A DNA stretch of 64,000 nt from Cupriavidus sp. U2 (GCF_009663685.2 NZ_RCOG02000032.1:854975-918974); one strand, 5' to 3'. Counted from the first letter of the stretch, positions 42,390-51,538 are shown. Translations and numbers: made by a program. The notes: a model not told the origin generated them from the letters alone.

Positions 42390-43022
42390 ATGTTTACAGG
42401 CATTGTGGCGGCCGTGGGCCGCATCGAAACCGTTTCGCCGCTGGGCGATGCCGATGCGGGCGTGCGCCTGCGCGTGGCCGCCGGCGACCTGGACCTGTCC
42501 GACGTGGGCATCGGTGACAGTATCGCCATCCAGGGCGCCTGCATGACCGTGGTCACGCTGGAAGCGGGCCACTTCGACGTGGATGTCTCACGCGAATCGC
42601 TCGACAAGACCGTCGGGCTGGACCAGCCGGGCCGCGTCAATCTGGAAAAGGCACTGCGCCTGGCCGACCGCCTGGGTGGCCATCTGGTGTCCGGTCATGT
42701 CGATGGCCTGGGCGAAGTGGTCCGTTTCGCCCCGGTGGGCGAGTCGCACGAACTGCGCATCCGTGCCCCGCGCGAGCTGGGCCGCTACCTGGCTTACAAG
42801 GGGTCGGTGGTGGTGAATGGCGTATCGCTGACCGTCAACACCGTCAGCGACGAAGCCGACGGCTGCGTATTCTCGATCAACCTGATTCCGCATACCGTGG
42901 AAGTGACCACGCTCAACGAACTGGCTCCGGGCAAGCGCGTGAACCTGGAAATCGACCTGATCGCGCGGTACGTGGAGCGGATGCTGTCGGCGTCCGACGG
43001 CGTGGCCAGACCGGCGCTCTGA
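42390..43022 (+). CDS. ribE: Riboflavin synthase alpha chain
   Basis: A 210-residue enzyme made of two similar lumazine-binding barrels that dismutates 6,7-dimethyl-8-ribityllumazine to riboflavin. It opens MFTGIVAAVGRIETV, with LGGHLVSGHVDGLGEV ending the first barrel and the second barrel (about 98-190) beginning ELRIRAPRELGRYLAYKGS and containing VNGVSLTVN. Conventional length. Same direction as ribD; its 3' end faces a degenerate minus-strand gene and the racemase-like gene. Confidence 0.96.
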   Translation: MFTGIVAAVGRIETVSPLGDADAGVRLRVAAGDLDLSDVGIGDSIAIQGACMTVVTLEAGHFDVDVSRESLDKTVGLDQPGRVNLEKALRLADRLGGHLVSGHVDGLGEVVRFAPVGESHELRIRAPRELGRYLAYKGSVVVNGVSLTVNTVSDEADGCVFSINLIPHTVEVTTLNELAPGKRVNLEIDLIARYVERMLSASDGVARPAL

Positions 43023-43023
43023 C

Positions 43024-43265
43024 CGGTGCGCGTCGCCGCCAGCGCGGGCCGCTGCGCCGGCTGACGCTCCGGCAGCCCCTCCGGGCCTGATGCAGCGGCT
43101 TCGACGCGGGCTTCTTGCTGAGCACGAGATTGAGTTCCGTGCCACGCGGCAGGCTGACGGTGGCGATGCCCTCGTCCAGGGCCGCCTCCTCGCGGTTGCC
43201 GCTTGCGCCAGGCAGAGTTGCGCCAGACCAGCCATGGCCAGGGCATATCGGATGGCACGCAGCAT
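43024..43265 (-). pseudogene. Probable frameshifted small exported-protein gene
   Basis: On the minus strand GAGGAG precedes an ATG at 43265 encoding a clean signal peptide (MLRAIRYALAMAGLAQLCLA). Right after it the coding-like frame switches: codons reading NREEAALDEGIATVSLPRGT and LVLSKKPASKP occur in another frame, with third positions rich in G/C as in real genes here, and no stop closes any frame before ribE. This suggests one or more frameshifts in a small secreted protein gene, or a sequencing error. No family recognised. Confidence 0.4.
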
Positions 43266-43327
43266 AAGTCCCCTCCTCGACGTATTTTTCTTGGTTTTGA
43301 TCGACAGTCCGATCGACAAACGCAGCG

Positions 43328-44359
43328 TCAGGCGTCGGGCGCCAGAAACCTGGGCGCGCCAGCGGTATCGAGCGTGCCATCCTCCCGCTCGACGAACAGG
43401 CCCCGCGCCACGTTGTGCGGATGGTGGGCCGCCTCGGCGATGCTGAGCACCGGCGCATAGCACACGTCCGTACCGCCTAGCAGGCTGTCCCAGTGGGCGC
43501 GTGGCTGGCTCAGGAACAGCGCCGTGAAGCGCGCTTTCAGGGACGGCCACGCGGTGCGGTCATACTGGCTGGCGGGATCGACATCGTCTAGGCCCAGCTT
43601 CGTCAGCAGCAGCGCATAGAACTGCGGCTCCAGCGCGCCAATCGTGATGAAACCGCCATCAGCGCAGGCATAGACGTCATAAAACGGTGACTGGTGGAAC
43701 GGGCTTGGCTCGTCTCCGTCCAGCTGGCCGTTGTTACGGACCCAGAGCGCGATGCTGCCAAGCATGCCGACCATGTCGACGATGGCGCCATCCACCACGC
43801 GGCCCCGCCCCGTGGCGCGGGCGTCGAGCATGGCGCAGACCATGCCGAAGGCCAGGCCCAGTGCGCCGCCGGCATCGCCCAGCACCGTGGGCGGCGTGAT
43901 TGGCGCCTGTCCCGGCCGGGCGGACAGCGACAGCATGCCGGTGAGCGCCACATAGTTCAGGTCATGGCCAGCAGTCTGCGCCAGCGGTCCGGTCTGGCCC
44001 CAGCCAGTCATCCTCCCGTAGACCAAGGCGGGATTGCGGGCGGCGCAGTCGGCCGGGCCCAGCCCCAGCCGCTCCATGACGCCGGGGCGGTTCCCTTCGA
44101 TCAGCCCATCGGCCGTGGCAACCAGGCGCAAGGCCTCGGCCAGGTCGGCCGGGTGCTTGAGGTCCAGCGGGACGGTCGTCTTGCCGCGCTGAAGCGGGCT
44201 GGGCTTGCTGCCACCCAGCCGGTCGGCCACGGCCGTACGCTGGCGCCGGGCGATGACCGTGACCTCGGCGCCCATGTCGGCCAGCATCCGGCCGGCCAGC
44301 GGCCCGGGACCAAGGCCCTCGAACTCGACAATACGGATGCCCTGCAGAGGGGGATGCAT
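43328..44359 (-). CDS. CaiB/BaiF CoA-transferase family protein, alpha-methylacyl-CoA racemase-like
   Basis: A 343-residue class III CoA-transferase-family protein. The pattern GRMTGWGQTGPLAQTAGHDLNY with LGDAGGALGLAFG matches alpha-methylacyl-CoA racemases, in which His of AGHD and Asp of GDAGG are the catalytic pair, so epimerisation of 2-methylacyl-CoA thioesters is likely. The quoted pattern is split: GRMTGWGQTGPLAQ then AGHDLNY. Start at 44359 (MHPPLQGIRIVEFEGLG) follows GGAGAG. It interrupts the rib block on the opposite strand. Confidence 0.88.
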   Translation of the reverse strand: MHPPLQGIRIVEFEGLGPGPLAGRMLADMGAEVTVIARRQRTAVADRLGGSKPSPLQRGKTTVPLDLKHPADLAEALRLVATADGLIEGNRPGVMERLGLGPADCAARNPALVYGRMTGWGQTGPLAQTAGHDLNYVALTGMLSLSARPGQAPITPPTVLGDAGGALGLAFGMVCAMLDARATGRGRVVDGAIVDMVGMLGSIALWVRNNGQLDGDEPSPFHQSPFYDVYACADGGFITIGALEPQFYALLLTKLGLDDVDPASQYDRTAWPSLKARFTALFLSQPRAHWDSLLGGTDVCYAPVLSIAEAAHHPHNVARGLFVEREDGTLDTAGAPRFLAPDA

Positions 44360-44646
44360 CTGATATCTCTCCGTGGTCTGGCCGGCTGTCCCGGCGGAAG
44401 CGGCGTATGGCAACGCAACGGTTCCGATATGCCGCCTCATTCACATTCTCGCAACCCGGGCGAACCCGGGCCCTGTCGGCGGCCGCGCGGTCCGGCCCCG
44501 AACTCGGGGCATCGTCGAACGGCATGGCGTACAATAGCGGCCTTGATTTCGCCGGTCTCGCGACATCCGCGCCGGCCCTGCCCGCCTGATTGCCTGTCCG
44601 ATTGCTCGCATCCCGCGCCCGCCCTCATTGAACGCCGTTCCAAGCC

Positions 44647-45762
44647 ATGACTATCGCCCGTACTGAAGACATCATTGCCGACATCCGCGCCGGCCGCATG
44701 GTCATCCTCGTTGACGAGGAAGATCGCGAGAACGAAGGCGATCTGGTGCTGGCGGCCGACTTCGTGACGCCCGAAGCCATCAATTTCATGGCCAGGTATG
44801 GCCGCGGCCTGATCTGCCTGACGCTGACGGCCGAACGCTGCCGCCAGCTGGAGCTGTATCCGATGGTGTCGCGCAACGGCACCGTGCATGGCACCAACTT
44901 CACGGTATCGATCGAGGCTGCCGAGGGCGTGACCACGGGCATCTCGGCCGCCGACCGCTCGCGCACCGTGCAGGCCGCCGTGGCCCGCGACGCCAAGGCT
45001 TCGGACCTGGTGCAGCCGGGCCATATCTTCCCGCTGACGGCCCAGCCCGGCGGCGTGCTGATCCGCGCCGGCCACACCGAAGCCGGCTGCGACCTGGGTG
45101 CGCTGGCCGGCCTGACCCCGGCGGCGGTGATCTGCGAGATCATGAAGGACGACGGCACGATGGCCCGCCTGCCCGACCTGATCGAATTCGCACGCGAGCA
45201 CGACCTGAAGATCGGCACGATCGCCGACCTGATCCACTACCGCAGCCGCACCGAGAGCATCATCGAACGCACGGGCGAGCGCGACATGCAGACGCCGTGG
45301 GGCAAGTTCCACAGCGTGATGTACCGCGACAAGCCGTCGGGCCGCGCGCATCTGGCGCTGGTCAAGGGCCAGCCGCGTCCGGATACCGCCACGCTGGTGC
45401 GCGTGCATGAACCGCTGTCGGTACTGGACCTGCTGGAAGCCGGCCGCACGACGCACTCGTGGAGCCTGCCGGCCGCCCTGGAAGTGCTGCACGGCGCCGA
45501 ACAAGGCGTGATGGTGCTGCTGAACTGCGGCGACGCGCCGGAACAGATTTTCGAACAGTTTGCCGCACTGGACGCCCCGCAGGACCGCCCCCGCCGCAAG
45601 CCCGACCTGCGCACCTACGGCGTGGGCGCCCAGATCCTGCGCGATATCGGCGTGGGCAAGATGCGCGTGCTGGGCTCGCCGCGCAAGATGCCGAGCATGA
45701 CCGGCTACGATCTGGAAATCGTCGGCTGCCAGCCCATGGACGGCGAGCCGAACTGCGATTGA
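44647..45762 (+). CDS. ribB: 3,4-dihydroxy-2-butanone-4-phosphate synthase with inactive RibA-like domain
   Basis: A 371-residue fusion. The N-terminal half (1-200) is a full RibB with DEEDRENEGDLVLAADFVT and GHTEAGCDLGALAGL, which makes the four-carbon unit of lumazine from ribulose 5-phosphate. The C-terminal half resembles GTP cyclohydrolase II (KFHSVMYRD, LVRVHEPLSVLDLL, MTGYDLEIV) but the three zinc cysteines and the EGRG active-site region are absent. It is thus a RibBX-type protein, and GTP cyclohydrolase II must be encoded elsewhere. ribH follows after 101 bases. Confidence 0.94.
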   Translation: MTIARTEDIIADIRAGRMVILVDEEDRENEGDLVLAADFVTPEAINFMARYGRGLICLTLTAERCRQLELYPMVSRNGTVHGTNFTVSIEAAEGVTTGISAADRSRTVQAAVARDAKASDLVQPGHIFPLTAQPGGVLIRAGHTEAGCDLGALAGLTPAAVICEIMKDDGTMARLPDLIEFAREHDLKIGTIADLIHYRSRTESIIERTGERDMQTPWGKFHSVMYRDKPSGRAHLALVKGQPRPDTATLVRVHEPLSVLDLLEAGRTTHSWSLPAALEVLHGAEQGVMVLLNCGDAPEQIFEQFAALDAPQDRPRRKPDLRTYGVGAQILRDIGVGKMRVLGSPRKMPSMTGYDLEIVGCQPMDGEPNCD

Positions 45763-45863
45763 TGCGATTGGAACGGGATTGAACCAGGCACCCGCCTGCG
45801 GTACGGCATCACACGGCGCCGGCATTCCTGCCGGTGCCTGACCGAATGAATGGAGAACTGACA

Positions 45864-46373
45864 ATGGATCACGGCTTCTACGAGAGCAACCTGGACGGTG
45901 AAGGCCTGCGCATCGGTATTGTGCAAGCCCGTTTCAACGAGCCCGTATGCGACGAGCTGCGCGAAGCCTGCACGGCAGAACTGGAAAAGCTCGGCGTCGA
46001 GGGCGAAGACACGCTGCTCGTGACCGTGCCCGGCGCACTGGAAGTGCCGCTGGCCCTGCAGAAGATGGCCGAAAGCGGCCAGTTCGACGCACTGATCGCG
46101 CTGGGCGCCGTGGTGCGCGGCGAGACCTACCATTTCGAGCTGGTCTCGAACGAATCGGGAGCCGGCATCACGCGCGTGGGCCTGGACTTCAACGTGCCCA
46201 TCGCCAACGGCATCCTGACGGTCGACACCGACGCGCAGGCCCATGCCCGCACCCGCGAAAAGGGCCGTGACTGCGCCCGCACCGCAGTGGAAATGGCCAA
46301 CCTGGTCGTCGCGCTGGATTCCCTGCGCGAGAACGACGGCCGCGATGAAGATGACGAGGAAGATGATGAGTAA
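45864..46373 (+). CDS. ribH: 6,7-dimethyl-8-ribityllumazine synthase
   Basis: A 169-residue lumazine synthase that joins the pyrimidine and four-carbon precursors and assembles into large shells. RIGIVQARFNEPVCDEL, VPGALEVPLALQKMA and GAVVRGETYHFELVSNESG define the active site; the catalytic His is in the ETYHFE segment. The C-terminus is strikingly acidic (REN then a run of Asp/Glu). Start at 45864 is preceded by GGAGAA. The nusB start overlaps its stop. Confidence 0.96.
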   Translation: MDHGFYESNLDGEGLRIGIVQARFNEPVCDELREACTAELEKLGVEGEDTLLVTVPGALEVPLALQKMAESGQFDALIALGAVVRGETYHFELVSNESGAGITRVGLDFNVPIANGILTVDTDAQAHARTREKGRDCARTAVEMANLVVALDSLRENDGRDEDDEEDDE

Positions 46374-46881
46374 TGCCCCCGACAACGGCGACGCGCAAGA
46401 CGCCGCCGGCAAGCCGGCCGGCGCCAAGGCGCGCACCGAACCCAAGGCTCCGCCCAAGAGCGCGCGCCGCCGGTCCCGGGAACTGGCCCTGCAAGGCCTG
46501 TATCAGTGGCTGCTGAATCGCAACGATATCGGTGCAATTCAGGCCCACCTGCACGACGCGCAAGGCTTCAACAAGGCCGATCGCGAACATTTCGACGCGC
46601 TGCTGGGCGGTGCCGTGCGCGAGGAAGCGCGCCTGACCGCCGCGTTCGAGCCGTTCCTGGACCGCACCGTCGACGAACTGTCGCCCGTGGAGCGCGCCGC
46701 GCTGCTGGTGGGCAGCTATGAGCTGGTGCATTGCCTGGACATTCCGTACAAGGTCGTCATCAACGAAGCCGTGGAACTGACCAAGACCTTCGGCGGCGTG
46801 GAAGGCTACAAGTACGTGAACGGCGTGCTCGACAAGCTGGCCGCCCAGGTGCGCGCACCCGAGGTCGCCGCGCGCCGCTGA
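46366..46881 (+). CDS. nusB: Transcription antitermination factor NusB
   Basis: A 171-residue RNA-binding factor for rRNA antitermination. The all-helical domain is clear: RRRSRELALQGLYQWLLN, VDELSPVERAALLVGSYEL, and DIPYKVVINEAVELTKTFGG with YKYVNGVLDKLA. An Ala/Pro/Lys-rich N-terminal extension of about 30 residues precedes it. The ATG at 46366 overlaps the ribH stop and follows GAGGAA; 46363 is also an ATG. ribH-nusB linkage is conserved widely. A strong terminator follows. Confidence 0.96.
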   Translation: MSNAPDNGDAQDAAGKPAGAKARTEPKAPPKSARRRSRELALQGLYQWLLNRNDIGAIQAHLHDAQGFNKADREHFDALLGGAVREEARLTAAFEPFLDRTVDELSPVERAALLVGSYELVHCLDIPYKVVINEAVELTKTFGGVEGYKYVNGVLDKLAAQVRAPEVAARR

Positions 46882-46947
46882 CCCGCATCCACTGACTGGA
46901 TGTTGCAATCCGGCGTCCGGCATCCCATGATGCCAGTCACCGGCATG

Positions 46948-46972
46948 ACACCCGCTCCGGCGGGTGTTTTTG
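46948..46972 (+). terminator. Intrinsic terminator of the ribB-ribH-nusB unit
   Basis: ACACCCGC / GCGGGTGT arms closed by a TCCG tetraloop and followed by a T5 run. It lies 66 bases after nusB and about 30 bases before the aminotransferase gene. Confidence 0.88.
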
Positions 46973-47002
46973 TTTCCACCCCGTGCTTTTGTCCCCATCG
47001 CC

Positions 47003-48184
47003 ATGGACTACCAGCGTATCGCCACCGCTTCCCGACTTGCCAACATCGAGGCCTTCCACGTGATGGAACTGGCCAAGCAGGCCGCCGAACTCGAACGTGC
47101 CGGCCGGCACATCATCCACATGGGTATTGGCGAGCCCGATTTCACCGCCGCGGCGCCGGTCATCCATGCGGCCGAAGCCGCGATGCGACGCGGCGTCACC
47201 CAGTACACCGGCGCCCTGGGCATCCACGCCCTGCGCGAAGCCATTGCCGGTTACTACAAGACCGCCTACGGGCTGGACATTCCCGAGCGGCGCGTGATCG
47301 TCACGGCCGGTGCCTCCGGCGCGCTGCTGCTGGCCTGCGCGGTGCTGGTGGAAATCGGTGCCGAAGTGCTGATGCCGGACCCGAGCTACCCGTGCAACCG
47401 CCATTTCGTGGCGGCGTTCGACGGGCAGGAGAAAATGATCCCGAGCGGCCCGGCGGAGCGATTCCAGCTGACGGCGGCCCAGGTGGCGGCCCATTGGGGC
47501 GAAAAGACGCGCGGCGTACTGCTGGCGTCGCCATCGAACCCGACCGGCACGTCGATCCTTCCTGACGAACTGAAGGCGATCCTGGCCGAAGTGCGCGAGC
47601 GCCGCGGCTTTGCCATCCTTGACGAGATCTACCAGGGGCTGTCATACGATGCCCCGCCCGTCTCGGCGCTGGCGCTCGACGACAACGTGATCACCGTCAA
47701 CAGCTTCTCGAAGTACTTCAACATGACCGGCTGGCGGCTGGGCTGGCTGGTAGTGCCCGATGCGCTGGTGCCGGCGTTCGAAAAGGTGGCGCAGAACCTG
47801 TTCATCTGCGCGTCGGCCGTGGCCCAGCATGCGGCCGTGGCCTGCTTCTCGCCGGAGGCGCTGGCGATCTACGACGAGCGCAAGGCCGAGTTCCATCGCC
47901 GCCGCGACGCGATCCTGCCCGCGCTGGAAGCGTTGGGGCTGCGCGTACCGGTCAAGCCCGACGGCGCGTTCTATGTCTATGCCGACTGCCGGCACGTGAA
48001 CCACCCGGCCGCCGGCAACGCCGACAAACTGACCCAGGCGATCCTGCACGATGCCGGCGTGGTCATGGTGCCCGGCACGGATTTCGGCCCGCACACGGCA
48101 AATGACTACATCCGCATCTCGTACGCGACGTCGATGGCCAATATCGAAGAGGCCATGGATCGCATGCACCACTTCCTGCGCTAG
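47003..48184 (+). CDS. Class I/II pyridoxal-phosphate aminotransferase
   Basis: A 393-residue fold-type I aminotransferase. HIIHMGIGEPDF, ASPSNPTGT, AILDEIYQGLSYD and the PLP lysine in NSFSKYFNMTGWRLGW are standard. The amino-acid substrate cannot be fixed from sequence; such genes are often annotated as aspartate or alanine aminotransferase-like. The start at 47003 is chosen because the terminator of the upstream unit lies immediately before it and the family N-terminus begins there. Stands alone; a bidirectional-looking hairpin follows. Confidence 0.9.
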   Translation: MDYQRIATASRLANIEAFHVMELAKQAAELERAGRHIIHMGIGEPDFTAAAPVIHAAEAAMRRGVTQYTGALGIHALREAIAGYYKTAYGLDIPERRVIVTAGASGALLLACAVLVEIGAEVLMPDPSYPCNRHFVAAFDGQEKMIPSGPAERFQLTAAQVAAHWGEKTRGVLLASPSNPTGTSILPDELKAILAEVRERRGFAILDEIYQGLSYDAPPVSALALDDNVITVNSFSKYFNMTGWRLGWLVVPDALVPAFEKVAQNLFICASAVAQHAAVACFSPEALAIYDERKAEFHRRRDAILPALEALGLRVPVKPDGAFYVYADCRHVNHPAAGNADKLTQAILHDAGVVMVPGTDFGPHTANDYIRISYATSMANIEEAMDRMHHFLR

Positions 48185-48229
48185 GCGCCAAGGCGACACG
48201 GGCGTCGGCCCGACAGCCGGAAACGGAAA

Positions 48230-48264
48230 ACGAAAAAGAAAAGGCACCCCGAGGGGTGCCTTTC
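48230..48264. terminator. Shared terminator between aminotransferase and transglycosylase genes
   Basis: AAGGCACCCC / GGGGTGCCTT inverted repeat at 48241-48262. Leftward it ends in an extended T-rich run (A-rich plus strand at 48230-48240), and rightward in TTTCTT. It therefore probably serves the convergent transglycosylase gene and, less strongly, the aminotransferase gene. Confidence 0.8.
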
Positions 48265-48292
48265 TTCGTGCTGGTCGAACCCGTCCCGAAGG

Positions 48293-49375
48293 TCAGGCCG
48301 CCTGCGCGGTATTGCCGGAGGCTTCCAGCTTTTCGCCGTTCTGGTGATGCTCGGCCTGCGTCTTGGCGTCGCCCGCCTTGTCGGCGGCCGGCAGGCCCAG
48401 CAGGGCACGCAGCCGTCCACGCTCGGCCAGCACCTTGGCGCCATAGCCGCCGTCCGTGTTGGTCGTGGCACCCACGTAGTACTTCAGGCCGCCCTCGATC
48501 GAACCGGCGCGGGCGATGCAGTCCTTCAGCACCAGCGCACCGATCTTGATGTTGGCGTACGGGTTCAGCGCGGCGGTCACGCCGCCCACGGCTTCGTACT
48601 TGTCCTGGTGGACCTTGGTCATCACCTGCATCAGGCCCTGCGCCCCGACGCCGCTTTCGGCGTACGGATTGAAGCTGGACTCGATGGCGATCACGCCCAG
48701 GATCAGCAGCGGATCGATACCGACCTCGCGGCCGGTCATGTAGGCAGCCTTGACCAGCTGGGCGGTAGCCTGGCTCGCGACGCGGTACTTGCGTGCAATG
48801 TACTCCGCCACGGCGGCCTGCTCGCGCGCCGATCCCAGCGCGCTGGTGTTGCGCGCGTCCAGCGCCACGCGCTGCACCGGAATCTGGGCAGCCAGGTGCG
48901 CCACTGACGGAACCTTGCCCGCAGGGGTCTGGCTCCATTCGTCGACGCCCGACACGGTCGGCAGGCCCTTGGCCTTGGGCGTCGCGGTAGCCAGCAGCCT
49001 TGCTGCGGCCGCGTCGGCCGAGATCGCCGGTACCGACGCGCTGGCCACGGCGTGAACCGTGTTGGCAGCTTCGGCGTTGGCCACGGCAGCGTCCACCAGC
49101 ACGGCGGGCGCTTCATTGCCCGCCAGTGCCCCGGCAAGCGACGTCCGCCATTGCTGGCTGACGGTGAGGGTGACCGCTGCGGCCACCGACAGCACCCCGA
49201 GACTGTTCAGGGTGTACTTCAAGGTTGTGCGGCCGCCGCGCAGCAACGCGCGACCTGCCACCGGATGGGCCAGTCGCACTTGCAGTGCGCGGCTCACACC
49301 GGGTACCGGCTGTCTGAGGCGGACCTGCAATGCCCGCCCGATGCCGGGAAGATGAAGGGTTTTCCAACCGCTCAT
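48293..49375 (-). CDS. Membrane-anchored lytic transglycosylase (SLT domain)
   Basis: A 360-residue peptidoglycan lytic transglycosylase. A basic N-terminus of about 50 residues precedes one hydrophobic segment (about 56-72), which would anchor it in the inner membrane. An Ala-rich linker follows, then an SLT domain from about residue 205: GVIAIESSFNPYAESGVGAQ with the catalytic Glu of ESSFNP, GLMQVM, and ALNPYANIKIGALVLKD. The domain cleaves glycan strands with 1,6-anhydro products. Start at 49375 follows GGAGGTAAG. A promoter-like pair 360 bases upstream implies a very long leader. Confidence 0.9.
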   Translation of the reverse strand: MSGWKTLHLPGIGRALQVRLRQPVPGVSRALQVRLAHPVAGRALLRGGRTTLKYTLNSLGVLSVAAAVTLTVSQQWRTSLAGALAGNEAPAVLVDAAVANAEAANTVHAVASASVPAISADAAAARLLATATPKAKGLPTVSGVDEWSQTPAGKVPSVAHLAAQIPVQRVALDARNTSALGSAREQAAVAEYIARKYRVASQATAQLVKAAYMTGREVGIDPLLILGVIAIESSFNPYAESGVGAQGLMQVMTKVHQDKYEAVGGVTAALNPYANIKIGALVLKDCIARAGSIEGGLKYYVGATTNTDGGYGAKVLAERGRLRALLGLPAADKAGDAKTQAEHHQNGEKLEASGNTAQAA

Positions 49376-50020
49376 GCTTACCTCCATCCGTCGCCCGCTG
49401 CGCGCGCCCGACAACTGCGCGTGCCCGATCTCAACGTATTCAAGTAAGGATGCTGCGCCACCTAGCAGGGGTGTCCAGCATCTGTTGGCGGGCGCTCCCC
49501 ATGCGCCCAACGAGAAACAGGGCACCGCCTGGGGAGCCGCACCCTGCCACTAAGATCACTCATCGACTCCGGCATCCCGCCAGAGGACTGCGCACCGGGC
49601 TCCTCCCTGGGGCCGCTTGATGGACAGTCGATTCGGAAATGTCGGCGTTGCTTTTTTCGCCACACCCACTTGACACCAGGGTGGAAGCCATGTTGCAACG
49701 CAACACTCCTTAGAGCAGACCGGATTGTAGGAACGCTTTTATAACCCGTCAAGCATAAGAAAGCAAAATATCAATACTTTCAGCAATATGTAACAACGCC
49801 TTTTACGCCACTCCGGGGCCGACCACTGTCCTTCAATCGCAAGCCACGCCTAGCCTCGCAATTGTCTGAACAAATGACTCAAGTCATCAGTTACTTACAA
49901 TTTCGCTGCGTCCGCAGGCACGATTTTTTTGCGCCTTTGAGGTGGCGTGTGTATCGTCACACACATCGAAGCAGCGCGCCCGGGCATGGCGCGATGCCAC
50001 ATCCCTGAACCAAATTCACT
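49376..50020. other. Intergenic region between transglycosylase gene and ubiD
   Basis: A 645-base divergent interval. Its left part (49376-49730) is GC-rich and able to fold; its middle (49731-49800) is distinctly AT-rich; its right part holds a small dyad (ATGACT-CA-AGTCAT at 49874-49887) and TACAAT at 49896-49901 that may serve ubiD. One minus-strand open frame of 96 codons crosses it but lacks protein features. I cannot match a known riboswitch. Confidence 0.4.
49738..49766 (-). promoter_or_regulatory. Candidate promoter of the transglycosylase gene
   Basis: On the minus strand TTGCTT (49761-49766) and TATAAA (49738-49743) are 17 bases apart in the only AT-rich part of the interval. A start near 49731 would give a leader of about 355 nt. 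Confidence 0.45.
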
Positions 50021-51538
50021 ATGCAATACAAAGATTTGCGCGATTTCATCGGTCAGCTGGAGCAGCGCGGAGACCTCAAGCGCGTGACCGCGCCGGTATC
50101 GCCGAACCTCGAAATGACCGAGATCTGCGACCGCCTCCTGCGCGCGGAAGGCCCGGCAGTCATGTTCGAGCAGCCGCGCCGGGACGACGGGGATATCTAT
50201 AAAATACCGGTCCTGGCAAATCTGTTCGGGACGCCACAAAGAGTCGCCCTTGGCATGGGCGCGTCGAACCTGGAAGATTTGCGCGATATTGGCCGCGTGC
50301 TGTCGGCGCTCAAGGAGCCCGAGCCGCCACGCGGGCTGCGCGAGGCCGGCAAGCTGTTCACGCTGGCCAAGTCGGTGTGGGACATGGCGCCCAAGCGCGT
50401 CAGCAGCCCCGCCTGCCAGGAGATCGTCTGGGAAGGCAACGATGTCGATCTGGCGCGCCTGCCGATCCAGACCTGCTGGCCCGGCGACGCCGCGCCGCTG
50501 ATTACCTGGGGCCTGGTGGTGACCAAGGGTCCGCACAAGAAGCGCCAGAACCTGGGCATCTACCGCCAGCAGGTCATCAGCCGCAATCAGGTGATCATGC
50601 GCTGGCTGGCGCATCGCGGCGGGGCTCTCGATTTCCGCGAGCACGCGCTGGCCAACCCGGGCAAGCCGTTCCCGATCGCCGTGGCACTGGGCGCCGACCC
50701 GGCCACGATCCTGGGCGCCGTCACACCGGTGCCCGATACGCTGTCCGAGTACCAGTTTGCCGGCCTGCTGCGCGGCAGCCGCACCGCGCTGGCCAGCTGC
50801 ATCACGCCGACGCTGTCCGAACTGTCGGTGCCGGCGTCCGCCGAGTTCGTGCTCGAAGGCCATATCCAGCCCGATCCGAACCACCCGTCCGGCTACCAGC
50901 ACGCGCTGGAGGGTCCGTACGGCGACCATACCGGCTATTACAACGAGCAGGACTGGTTTCCGGTCTTCACGATCGACCGCATCACCATGCGGCGCGATCC
51001 GATCTACCACTCCACCTACACCGGCAAGCCGCCCGACGAGCCGGCCGTGCTGGGCGTGGCCCTGAACGAAGTGTTCGTGCCGCTGCTGCAGAAGCAGTTT
51101 CCGGAGATCACCGACTTCTACCTGCCGCCCGAAGGCTGCAGCTACCGCATGGCGGTGGTGCGCATGAAGAAGCAGTACGCCGGCCACGCCAAGCGCGTGA
51201 TGTTCGGCGTGTGGAGCTTCCTGCGCCAGTTCATGTACACCAAGTTCATCATCGTGGTGGACGACGACATCGACGCGCGCGACTGGAAGGAAGTGATCTG
51301 GGCCATCACCACGCGCGTGGACCCGAGCCGCGACACGGTGATGGTCGACAACACACCCATCGACTATCTCGACTTTGCGTCGCCCGTGTCGGGCCTGGGC
51401 TCCAAGATGGGCATCGACGCCACCGACAAGTGGCCCGGCGAAACCACCCGCGAATGGGGCACCCCGATCAGGATGGACCCGGCCGTGAAGACGCGTGTCG
51501 ACGAGATGTGGGGCACCCTCTTCGCGTCCCCGAAGTAG
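50021..51538 (+). CDS. ubiD: 4-hydroxy-3-polyprenylbenzoate decarboxylase
   Basis: A 505-residue prenylated-FMN-dependent decarboxylase of ubiquinone biosynthesis. The N-terminus YKDLRDFIGQLEQRGDLKRV and the later LPIQTCWPGDAAPLITWG, NLGIYRQQVISRNQ and EGPYGDHTGYY match UbiD proteins, and the length is typical. The UbiX flavin prenyltransferase that supplies its cofactor is not in the window. The ATG at 50021 has no strong ribosome-binding site. aacS follows about 100 bases later. Confidence 0.96.
   Translation: MQYKDLRDFIGQLEQRGDLKRVTAPVSPNLEMTEICDRLLRAEGPAVMFEQPRRDDGDIYKIPVLANLFGTPQRVALGMGASNLEDLRDIGRVLSALKEPEPPRGLREAGKLFTLAKSVWDMAPKRVSSPACQEIVWEGNDVDLARLPIQTCWPGDAAPLITWGLVVTKGPHKKRQNLGIYRQQVISRNQVIMRWLAHRGGALDFREHALANPGKPFPIAVALGADPATILGAVTPVPDTLSEYQFAGLLRGSRTALASCITPTLSELSVPASAEFVLEGHIQPDPNHPSGYQHALEGPYGDHTGYYNEQDWFPVFTIDRITMRRDPIYHSTYTGKPPDEPAVLGVALNEVFVPLLQKQFPEITDFYLPPEGCSYRMAVVRMKKQYAGHAKRVMFGVWSFLRQFMYTKFIIVVDDDIDARDWKEVIWAITTRVDPSRDTVMVDNTPIDYLDFASPVSGLGSKMGIDATDKWPGETTREWGTPIRMDPAVKTRVDEMWGTLFASPK

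Noticed and set aside
44441..44646. FMN riboswitch before ribB
   Set aside because: I looked for the conserved RFN-element segments and saw none upstream of ribB, ribE or ribD.
49376..49730. ydaO-type cyclic-di-AMP riboswitch before the transglycosylase gene
   Set aside because: A short CCGAATCGAC string recalls part of that motif, but the other conserved segments are missing and the order is wrong.
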